The position numbers and the translations under genes are program-made. Below the pieces are notes generated by a model. That model ran no database searches. It was not told the origin of the DNA and saw only the letters and a list, made by a program, of their open reading frames with translations. This document shows, piece after piece, positions 50,821-58,251 of a stretch of DNA of 64,000 nt (positions are counted from its first letter, which is position 1; each line of letters starts with the position of its first letter). This DNA comes from G11 sp947167445 (GTDB taxonomy: Bacteria; Bacillota; Clostridia; Lachnospirales; Lachnospiraceae): assembly GCA_947167445.1 (NCBI GenBank), contig CAMVID010000004.1, forward strand, positions 62,001 to 126,000, in the 5' to 3' direction.

Positions 50821-53598
50821 TTATTTTTTCTTCCTGTTAAGTAAGATTTTGGTTCCTCTCTTAATCGCATAAGGAAGGATTGCCTTAATCTTGTCCTCTG
50901 ACTTGTACATGGTACTGCATTCAGGCTTGTCTCTCTTAAGTGAGATTGCGTCGAATTTACACTTGGTGGTACAGATTCCGCATCCGATACACTTATTCTC
51001 ATCCACGATTGTCTGTCCGCAGCCAAGACATCTTGCCGTCTCAATCTTAACCTGCTCTTCCGTAAGAGTCTTATGAGCATCTCTGAAGGACTTGGGAGGA
51101 ATGGATTCGTCCATTCCGGGCTCCTGCCTTGATGAGGTGTCATATGAAGGAATATAGAGGTTATCCTTGTCAAGTTCTATAAACTCACGTCTGTTACGTC
51201 CGATGGTCATATGGCCGTGCTGAACGTATCTGTGAAGGGACTCGGCCGCATCATGTCCTGCAGCAATCGCATCGATTGCAAACTTGGGACCGGTATATAC
51301 ATCACCGCCCACAAAGATATCGGGCTCAGCTGTCTGATATGTGAGAGAATCCGCAACAGGACCGTTTCCTCTGCCAAATTCAACCTTAGTTCCCTTGAGA
51401 AGATCCTTCCATACAATCTGCTGACCGATGGCGAAAATTACATGTTCACAGGGAATTGTAATGCAATCGTTCTCATCGTACTTGGGATTGAATTTCTTGT
51501 TCTCGTCAAATACGGAAAGACACTTCTTAAAGGTGATTCCGGTAACCTTGCCATTCTCGGTAACCACTTCCTTGGGACCCCAGCCGCAGTTAAGGATTAC
51601 GCCATCCTCCTCTGCCTCAACCTGCTCTTCCTTGGATGCAGGCATTATATCTCTCGACTCAAGGCAGCACATGGTAACCTTTGATGATCCGCTTCTTGCG
51701 GATACTCTTGCAGCATCGATAGCAACATTACCGCCACCTACAACTACCGTATCGCCGGTAATCTTCTTTTCGCCCGTGTTGGCAACCTTAAGGAATTCAA
51801 TAGCGGTTGTGGTTCCTTCAGCATCCTCTCCGGGTACTCCGGGAAGACGTCCGGCATTACATCCGATGGCAACATAGAATGCCTTGTATCCCTGGCTTCT
51901 CAATTCATCGATTGTAACGTCCTTGCCCACTTCGATACCGCACTTGATCTCAACACCCATCTCGCGCATAACGTCGATTTCGGCATCGATAACGTCCTTC
52001 TCAAGTTTATATGAAGGAATACCATAGCGAAGCATTCCGCCGGGCTTCTCGCTCTTCTCAAATACAGTGGGATAGTATCCCATCTCAGCAAGATAGAAAG
52101 CAGCGGAAAGGCCCGCAGGGCCTGCTCCGATAATCGCAATCTTTTCCTTCCAGCGTCCTCTGTTGGAGGCTACTACGATATCGGGAATATATCTGGTTTT
52201 TGCATGCAGATCCTTCTCTGCAATAAACTTCTTAACAGCATCGATTGCAACGGCTCTGTCAAGGGTTCCTCTTGTGCAGGCATCCTCGCATCGTCTGTTA
52301 CAGATTCGACCACAGACTGCAGGGAAAGGATTGTCTTTCTTAATAAGAGCAAGGGCCTCTGTGTATTTTCCTTCGGCAGCCTTCTTAAGATATCCCTGTA
52401 CAGCAATATGGGCGGGACAGGCGGTTTTACAAGGTGAGGTACCTGTTGTATGGCAGTTGATTCTGTTGTTGTCTCTGTAATTCTCATCCCACTTTTCGGG
52501 CCCCCACTTTGTAGCATCGGGGAGCTCCTGCTTGGGATAAGTAACTTCCTTGCCGTCAGCTGTGCAAAGCTTCTGGCCAAGTTTAAGTGCACCTGCAGGA
52601 CAATACTCCACGCACTTACCGCAGGCAACGCATTTGTCCTTGTCAACATGGGCTCTGTAAGCCGATGCGGACATGTTGGGTGTATTGAAAAGCTGGGATG
52701 TACGAAGGGCATTACAAATCTTAACGTTACAGTTACAGATTGCGAAAATCTTGCCCTCTCCATCAATGTTTGTTATCTGGTGAACAAAGCCGTTGTCCTC
52801 TGCTCTCTTTAAGATTTCCATGGCCTCTTCGTAGGTGATGTCGTGGCCTCTGCCGGTTTCGCGACAATAGTCAGCCATATCTCCCACACCGATACACCAA
52901 TCCTGGAAATCATCGGCGCAGCCCTCATCAAGCTTCTTACGGCTTACACGGCAAGAACAGATGGATGCTCCGATATGGCCTTCATATCTCTTAAGCCAAT
53001 AGGAGATATGCTCAATATCCATGGTGCCCTCTTCCATCTGGATGGCCTTCTCAACGGGAATGACATGCATTCCGATTCCGCCGCCTCCGGGAGGAACCAT
53101 AGGAGTAACTTTCTCAAGTGGTAAAAACGTCATCCTCTCAAAAAACATTGCAAGCTCAGGGTGCTTGTCAAGATTCTCAAGATTCATGTTGGTATATTCT
53201 GCGGATCCGGGTACAAACAAAGGAACCCAGTATCTCTTTATGAGATTTCCGTTGGGGATAGGGCCATCCTTTGTGTACTGATCGTTATAGTCATACTCTA
53301 AGATTCCCACTCTTGCCATCTCGTCAAGAAGTACCTGGAATCTTTCCTTCCCATTCTCGGGAATTTTGTTAAGCTTTACAAGCTCCTCAAAAGTGTACTG
53401 TTTACGGACTTTCATTGTGAGGGCAACCTCGGCCATCTCATCCGTAAGCACACAGCGAAGTCCCCAGTACTCGGGATCGTCTGTTGTAACCTTATGTCCG
53501 ATTCGGTCAGTTATCTTTTGGGCAAGCTTAAGAATTTTCTCATTAGGTGGATTCTCACCCTTAAATTCGGGTGTGAAAAGTGTGCTCATCTCAGGCAT
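50821..53598 (-). CDS. GltD-like FAD oxidoreductase with multiple Fe-S clusters
   Basis: The 925-aa protein has an N-terminal region of ~310 residues with conserved cysteines (CSCRVSRKKLDEGC, CNCNVKIC), a ferredoxin pair CVACGKCVEYCP (~residues 322-333), a GltD/DPYD-type helical Fe-S domain (CKTACPAHIAVQGYL ... CGRICNRRCEDAC), FAD-binding IAIIGAGPAGLSAAFYLAE, NAD(P)-binding VVVGGGNVAIDAA, and a C-terminal double-cluster region (ETARCLGCGQ at ~853 and CIGCGICTTKC). It moves electrons between NAD(P)H, FAD and ferredoxin or a bound partner. GAAAGGAG precedes ATG 53598. It is sandwiched between hypB (8-bp overlap) and hypA. Confidence 0.88.
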   Translation of the reverse strand: MPEMSTLFTPEFKGENPPNEKILKLAQKITDRIGHKVTTDDPEYWGLRCVLTDEMAEVALTMKVRKQYTFEELVKLNKIPENGKERFQVLLDEMARVGILEYDYNDQYTKDGPIPNGNLIKRYWVPLFVPGSAEYTNMNLENLDKHPELAMFFERMTFLPLEKVTPMVPPGGGGIGMHVIPVEKAIQMEEGTMDIEHISYWLKRYEGHIGASICSCRVSRKKLDEGCADDFQDWCIGVGDMADYCRETGRGHDITYEEAMEILKRAEDNGFVHQITNIDGEGKIFAICNCNVKICNALRTSQLFNTPNMSASAYRAHVDKDKCVACGKCVEYCPAGALKLGQKLCTADGKEVTYPKQELPDATKWGPEKWDENYRDNNRINCHTTGTSPCKTACPAHIAVQGYLKKAAEGKYTEALALIKKDNPFPAVCGRICNRRCEDACTRGTLDRAVAIDAVKKFIAEKDLHAKTRYIPDIVVASNRGRWKEKIAIIGAGPAGLSAAFYLAEMGYYPTVFEKSEKPGGMLRYGIPSYKLEKDVIDAEIDVMREMGVEIKCGIEVGKDVTIDELRSQGYKAFYVAIGCNAGRLPGVPGEDAEGTTTAIEFLKVANTGEKKITGDTVVVGGGNVAIDAARVSARSGSSKVTMCCLESRDIMPASKEEQVEAEEDGVILNCGWGPKEVVTENGKVTGITFKKCLSVFDENKKFNPKYDENDCITIPCEHVIFAIGQQIVWKDLLKGTKVEFGRGNGPVADSLTYQTAEPDIFVGGDVYTGPKFAIDAIAAGHDAAESLHRYVQHGHMTIGRNRREFIELDKDNLYIPSYDTSSRQEPGMDESIPPKSFRDAHKTLTEEQVKIETARCLGCGQTIVDENKCIGCGICTTKCKFDAISLKRDKPECSTMYKSEDKIKAILPYAIKRGTKILLNRKKK

Positions 53599-54277
53599 TT
53601 GTTTCTCCTTTCTTCCATGCGGTTACTTCAGATACAAGCCAGTTTACGAATTCGTCCACACCCTCGCCGGTTTTGGCGCTGATGGGAATAACTTTTGCCT
53701 TGGGGTTTCTCATATGGATATACTCCTTACACTTATCCATATCAAAATCAAAATAAGGCATAACGTCAATCTTGTTGATAATAACTACATCGCAAATAGA
53801 AAACATCAAAGGATACTTAAGGGGCTTATCATGTCCCTCGGGAACCGAAAGAATCATTGCATTCTTCGAAGAGCCGGTGTCAAATTCGGCAGGGCAAACC
53901 AGGTTGCCCACGTTCTCTAAGATTGCCAGGTCTATTCCCCCAAGTTCCAATCCATCCATGCCCTGACGGGTCATTTCCGCGTCAAGATGGCACATGCCGC
54001 CTGTATGAAGCTGGATTGACTGAACTCCCGTGGCTTCAAGAATCTTCTTGGCGTCCACATCGGAATCGATGTCCGCCTCCATTACGGCGACTTTAAGTTT
54101 GTCTTTAATTTTGTTGATTGTCTGAATCAGTGTGGTTGTCTTTCCGCTTCCGGGGGAAGACATAAGATTCAGCAGGTAAATACCTTTTTCTTTAAGCTCG
54201 GATCTGAGCTTGTCAGCGTCTCTGTCATTGTCTTCAAAAACGCTCTTTTTAATTTCAATTACTCTGACTTTGTCCAT
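53591..54277 (-). CDS. hypB: HypB-type GTPase for nickel insertion
   Basis: The 228-aa SIMIBI GTPase has Walker A LMSSPGSGKTTT (residues ~34-45), ADIDSDVDA, IAILENVGNLVCPAEFDTG and NKIDVMPYFDF. It lacks the N-terminal His-rich nickel-storage stretch. It works with HypA. The start follows AGGAAGAACAGG and its stop overlaps the flavoprotein gene. Confidence 0.93.
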   Translation of the reverse strand: MDKVRVIEIKKSVFEDNDRDADKLRSELKEKGIYLLNLMSSPGSGKTTTLIQTINKIKDKLKVAVMEADIDSDVDAKKILEATGVQSIQLHTGGMCHLDAEMTRQGMDGLELGGIDLAILENVGNLVCPAEFDTGSSKNAMILSVPEGHDKPLKYPLMFSICDVVIINKIDVMPYFDFDMDKCKEYIHMRNPKAKVIPISAKTGEGVDEFVNWLVSEVTAWKKGETNA

Positions 54278-54317
54278 TCCTGTTCTTCCTATAATAATTT
54301 GATTGCCAAGTTTATAT

Positions 54318-54346
54318 ATTATAGCATTTTTTGTGCATTCTGTCTA
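54318..54346 (-). promoter_or_regulatory. hypB operon promoter
   Basis: On the minus strand, TAGACA (54346-54341) and consensus TATAAT (54323-54318) are 17 bp apart. Confidence 0.6.
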
Positions 54347-54420
54347 ATTTGCAGATATATTTCATCAAACAGTTGTGGATTATGCTGAACTGGTAAAGTG
54401 GTAACGCATTAGCATGATAA

Positions 54421-54437
54421 ATACCCCGGGGGGGTAT
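54421..54437. promoter_or_regulatory. CsoR/RcnR-like G-tract operator
   Basis: ATACCCC-GGG-GGGGTAT is a perfect palindrome with a G/C tract between ATAC/GTAT ends, the style of sites bound by the CsoR/RcnR/FrmR family of metal- or aldehyde-sensing repressors. It lies 144 bp upstream of hypB on the minus strand. A TATCAT hexamer (minus) lies just downstream of the site. No CsoR-type gene is in the window. Confidence 0.55.
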
Positions 54438-54464
54438 ATGAAAACGTGGTCGCTAAGTGCTCTA

Positions 54465-54503
54465 CAAAAAAAGAAGCCCGCTATGCTTTCGCATAACGGG
54501 CTT
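54465..54503 (-). terminator. nrdD terminator
   Basis: Stem GAAGCCCG(T)TATGC / GCATA(G)CGGGCTTC with a GAAA loop, followed by seven Ts on the minus strand. Confidence 0.9.
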
Positions 54504-54523
54504 CCCAAAATGGCAACTTAGGA

Positions 54524-56911
54524 TTAAACCATTAATTTAACACTATCCGCATACTTCTTAATGTTGGATGCGTTTACATACTTGGTGTACTCATCACCAT
54601 TTACAACAACAAGGGTGGGCGCCTGCATGATTCCATACTTGGCTGCCAGCTCCATGTTCTCTTCTGCATCAATCATTACGTAAGGAACGTTCTTTAAGTA
54701 TTCCTTTGCAAGTTTGCAGTTGGGACAGGTCTTTGTTGTGAAAAGGTATCTTACATCCTGAGGCTCCTCAACCTTAACCTCAACATCGGAATCGTAGTTG
54801 CTTAAAGTAACAACCTTTGCTGAAGGACGTTTAAGAACAGAATTGGCGATATCGTAGGTTTTACGATCTGCGTACTCCTGAAGCTTACCGTCGTTCCAGT
54901 TCTGTACAGGACGATAGTATCCGGTAATACGGCTGTAAACCTCTGTCTTCTTGCCGCAGTGAGGGCAAATCTTCTGCTCGCCGGCAAGATATCCATGCTC
55001 CGAGCAAATTGAATATGTAGGAGACATGGTGTAGTAAGGAAGCTTGTAGTTTTCGGCAATCTTTCTTACAAGGTTGGCAGCTGCCTTCCAGTCGGGAAGC
55101 TTCTCACCCAGGAATGCATGGAATACTGTTCCTGATGTGTAGAGAGTCTGCAGCTCATCCTGAATGTCAAGGGCGTCGAAAATGTCGGCTGTGTATCCGA
55201 CAGGCAAGTGTGAAGAGTTGGTGTAGTAGGGAGTTTCACCTTCTCCGCCTGCTGTACGGATTGCGGGCCAGCGCTTCTTGTCGTGCTTGGCAAGACGATA
55301 AGTTGTTGACTCTGCAGGTGTAGCCTCAAGGTTGTAGAGGTCACCATACTGCTCCTGATAATCGGAAAGACGATTTCTCATGTGGTTAAGAACTTCCTTT
55401 GAGAATTCCTGAGTCTTAGGATCAGTCATGTCTGCTCTTAACCAGTTGGCATTAAGACCAACCTCGTTCATGCCGATAAGGCCGATTGTTGAGAAGTGGT
55501 TGTCGAAGGTTCCAAGATATCTCTTGGTGTAGGGATATAATCCTTCGTCAAGGAGTCTTGAGATGACACCTCTCTTAATCTTAAGTGAACGAGCGGCGAT
55601 ATCCATCATGTGGTTGAGTCTCTTGTAGAACTCATCCTTGTTAGCGGAAAGATAAGCAATACGAGGCATGTTAATTGTAACAACGCCAACGCTTCCTGTG
55701 CTCTCGCCGGATCCGAAGAATCCGCCGGTCTTCTTTCTTAATTCACGAAGATCCAGACGAAGTCTGCAGCACATACTTCTTACATCTGAAGGCTGCATGT
55801 CGGAGTTGATATAGTTTGAGAAATACGGTGTTCCGTATTTGGCAGTCATTTCAAAGAGAAGCTTGTTGTTCTCTGTCTCGGACCAGTCAAAATCTCTTGT
55901 GATTGAGTATGTGGGAATGGGATACTGGAAGCCACGTCCATTGGAATCGCCTTCAATCATGGTCTCAATAAATGCCTTGTTGACCATGTCCATTTCCTTC
56001 TTACAATCCTTATACTTGAAGTCCATTTCCTTGCCGCCTACGATGGCAGGAAGTTCAGCCAGGTCATCGGGAACGGTCCAGTCCAAAGTGATGTTTGAGA
56101 AAGGAGCCTGTGTACCCCAGCGGGAAGGAGTGTTAACGCCGTAAATGAAGGCTTCAATGCACTTCTTAACCTCGCCGTATGAAAGGTTGTCTACCTTTAC
56201 GAAGGGAGCAAGATATGTATCAAATGATGAGAATGCCTGAGCTCCTGCCCACTCATTCTGCATAATTCCGAGGAAATTAACCATCTGGTTGCAAAGAACC
56301 GAAAGGTGCTTTGCAGGTGCAGAAGTTATCTTGCCGGGGATTCCGCCAAGGCCTTCCTTGATAAGCTGCTTAAGTGACCATCCGGCACAATAACCGGTAA
56401 GCATTGACAAATCATGGATGTGAATGTCGGCGTTACGATGTGCATTTGCAATCTCTTCGTCATAAATCTCGGAGAGCCAGTAGTTGGCTGTAACTGCACC
56501 GGAGTTGGAAAGAATAAGTCCACCAACGGAATAAGTAACTGTGGAATTCTCCTTAACACGCCAGTCTTCAACTTTAACGTAGGAGTTGACAACATCCTTG
56601 TAGTCAAGTATGGTTGATTTCATTTCACGCATTTTCTCTCTCTGCTTACGATAGAGAATATATGCCTTGGCAACGTCTGTGTAGCCGGCCTGCTCGAGAA
56701 CCTTCTCAACGCTGTCCTGAATTTCTTCTACATGGATAGTGTTGTCCTTAACTTTTTTCTGAAAATCCGCGGTAACACGAAGTGAAAGAAGGTCAATGAT
56801 ATCGTTGTTGTACTGCATCTCGGTAGCATTGAATGCTTTCATGATCGCGTCGTTAATCTTGGTGAGAGTAAAATCTGTAGTAGTACCGTCTCTCTTAATT
56901 ACCTGGAACAT
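54524..56911 (-). CDS. nrdD: Class III (anaerobic) ribonucleotide reductase with C-terminal thioredoxin-like domain
   Basis: The 795-aa enzyme reduces NTPs to dNTPs in anaerobes. An ATP-cone lies at residues ~1-90, the catalytic barrel follows, and the glycyl-radical segment is RITGYYRP before PVQNWNDGK. The zinc site is CSEHGYLAGEQKICPHC. The last ~77 residues (719-795) form an extra thioredoxin/glutaredoxin-like domain: VRYLFTTKTCPNC (Cys729, Cys732) ... MQAPTLVV with the cis-Pro. ATG 56911 follows AGGGAGG; longer upstream readings are not supported. No nrdG is adjacent. Confidence 0.95.
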   Translation of the reverse strand: MFQVIKRDGTTTDFTLTKINDAIMKAFNATEMQYNNDIIDLLSLRVTADFQKKVKDNTIHVEEIQDSVEKVLEQAGYTDVAKAYILYRKQREKMREMKSTILDYKDVVNSYVKVEDWRVKENSTVTYSVGGLILSNSGAVTANYWLSEIYDEEIANAHRNADIHIHDLSMLTGYCAGWSLKQLIKEGLGGIPGKITSAPAKHLSVLCNQMVNFLGIMQNEWAGAQAFSSFDTYLAPFVKVDNLSYGEVKKCIEAFIYGVNTPSRWGTQAPFSNITLDWTVPDDLAELPAIVGGKEMDFKYKDCKKEMDMVNKAFIETMIEGDSNGRGFQYPIPTYSITRDFDWSETENNKLLFEMTAKYGTPYFSNYINSDMQPSDVRSMCCRLRLDLRELRKKTGGFFGSGESTGSVGVVTINMPRIAYLSANKDEFYKRLNHMMDIAARSLKIKRGVISRLLDEGLYPYTKRYLGTFDNHFSTIGLIGMNEVGLNANWLRADMTDPKTQEFSKEVLNHMRNRLSDYQEQYGDLYNLEATPAESTTYRLAKHDKKRWPAIRTAGGEGETPYYTNSSHLPVGYTADIFDALDIQDELQTLYTSGTVFHAFLGEKLPDWKAAANLVRKIAENYKLPYYTMSPTYSICSEHGYLAGEQKICPHCGKKTEVYSRITGYYRPVQNWNDGKLQEYADRKTYDIANSVLKRPSAKVVTLSNYDSDVEVKVEEPQDVRYLFTTKTCPNCKLAKEYLKNVPYVMIDAEENMELAAKYGIMQAPTLVVVNGDEYTKYVNASNIKKYADSVKLMV

Positions 56912-56987
56912 CAAAAAATCCTCCCTAGTTATACCTCGTAACGGACCAAAAGTGTAAAAAATGGCCCGTTCATGTGCCACTAAATCG

Positions 56988-57050
56988 ATTGTATCACCCA
57001 AGATATGCAAAGTCAATGATAAAAACGGCAATTTATACAAGATATTGTGT
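56988..57050 (-). promoter_or_regulatory. nrdD promoter with NrdR-like box
   Basis: On the minus strand, TTGACT (57016-57011) and TACAAT (56993-56988) are 17 bp apart. ACACAATATCTTGTAT (57050-57035 on minus) matches the NrdR box consensus acaCwAtATaTwGtgt well. NrdR represses ribonucleotide reductase genes with ATP/dATP as signals. A second box at the usual spacing was not found. Confidence 0.6.
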
Positions 57051-57092
57051 TTCATTTGTTACGTTTTCGTTTATTTTGTGCTTTGCCTCGCA

Positions 57093-57135
57093 TCAAAAAA
57101 CGCGATAAAACCGTCGTTTTCGGCTCTATCGCGTT
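57093..57135 (-). terminator. Rho-independent terminator
   Basis: Long stem AACGCGATA / TATCGCGTT with internal pairs, then TTTTTTG on the minus strand; it ends the TPR lipoprotein gene. Confidence 0.8.
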
Positions 57136-57158
57136 ATGTAAACTACTATATATTGTGG

Positions 57159-58205
57159 TTACCTGGTTTTTAAAAATTCATATTCTCTGGCAGCTTCCGA
57201 ATCGTCCGGATAGGTTCTCACATAGTTCTCCATAAGAACACTTGCCTGCTTAAATTCACCCAGATATTCATAGGCTACTATCTCATTGAAGGCCAGGGTC
57301 TGCATCATGCCGTTGTCCTCAATCTGCATTGCACTCTGGAAAGCCTCCAAAGCTCCCTGGTAATCACTCATCTTGATTTTGCAAAGCCCCATCTGATTAT
57401 ATACCGAAGCATTGGTGGTATCTTTTACAAGGTAATCATTATAAACGCTTATGGCGTAATTGTAATCTCCGGTGGCTTCGTAAGATTTGCCAAGATACAG
57501 GCAGGCATCCGCCGATCCTTCTCCCTTGGCTGTCTCCAAATATCTGCAAGCCTGTGCATACTCACCAAGATAATAATAAACTCTGCCCAGATCATAATCG
57601 GATAATCTGTTGCCGTAATCCGTAAGCATCTTATTCAGGTAGTCCTTGCCGATTTCGCCGTATCCGTTCTGGTTCAGGGCATCTACTATATCGATAAGCT
57701 TGTCACAGTCCTTGGGATATTTGTCTATTACTACATCAAAATCTTCCTTGGCTCCTGTGTAGTTGTCCTGTTCAAGTCTTGCCACGCCCCTTAAATAGTA
57801 GGCGTCCATCTCATTCTTTCTAAGCCCCAGTATAGCATCAAAGGTACTCTCCGCCTTGGCGGGATTCCCCATCTTAAGATATGCGGTAGCCAGATAATAA
57901 TTGACGTCGAAGTCCACATCCTGCACAACCCCATCGGATAATGCAAGGCACTCAAGAAATGCGTTTACCGCATCCTCATATCGGGTAAGTCCCATGTATG
58001 CCAGGCCCTGCCCTCTCTTAATGAGCCTCTCGTTCTCTCCGGCTTCCTCTGCCATAGAAAAGGCTTCAAGAGCGGATTCATATTCCATTCTCTCAATGGC
58101 ACTCATTCCCTCACTTATGTGAAGTTCGTCCTCATTCTCCCCGCAGGCGGCAAGAATAAAAGACAAAGAAAGGATTGCCAGTATATATTTAATCTTGCGA
58201 TACAT
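57159..58205 (-). CDS. TPR-repeat lipoprotein
   Basis: The 348-aa protein has a lipoprotein signal (basic start, LAILSLSFILAAC lipobox) and about eight tetratricopeptide repeats over residues ~35-345, seen as the repeated A..Y/G...Y..A pattern (e.g. GLAYMGLTRYEDAVNAF, ATAYLKMGNPAKAESTF). TPRs bind protein partners; it should sit on the outer face of the membrane. ATG 58205 follows TGGAGAAAATAT. It lies 46 bp downstream of the TetM-Rae1 fusion and may share its transcript. Confidence 0.88.
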   Translation of the reverse strand: MYRKIKYILAILSLSFILAACGENEDELHISEGMSAIERMEYESALEAFSMAEEAGENERLIKRGQGLAYMGLTRYEDAVNAFLECLALSDGVVQDVDFDVNYYLATAYLKMGNPAKAESTFDAILGLRKNEMDAYYLRGVARLEQDNYTGAKEDFDVVIDKYPKDCDKLIDIVDALNQNGYGEIGKDYLNKMLTDYGNRLSDYDLGRVYYYLGEYAQACRYLETAKGEGSADACLYLGKSYEATGDYNYAISVYNDYLVKDTTNASVYNQMGLCKIKMSDYQGALEAFQSAMQIEDNGMMQTLAFNEIVAYEYLGEFKQASVLMENYVRTYPDDSEAAREYEFLKTR

Positions 58206-58251
58206 ATATTTTCTCCATTTATCCAAGTACCATTTTACTTAAATGAAGCAC

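Noticed and set aside
54369..54464. tRNA-like sequence with a D-arm-like TGGTAA repeat upstream of hypB
   Set aside because: No T-arm GGTTCGA motif, no paired acceptor arm; it does not fold as a cloverleaf.
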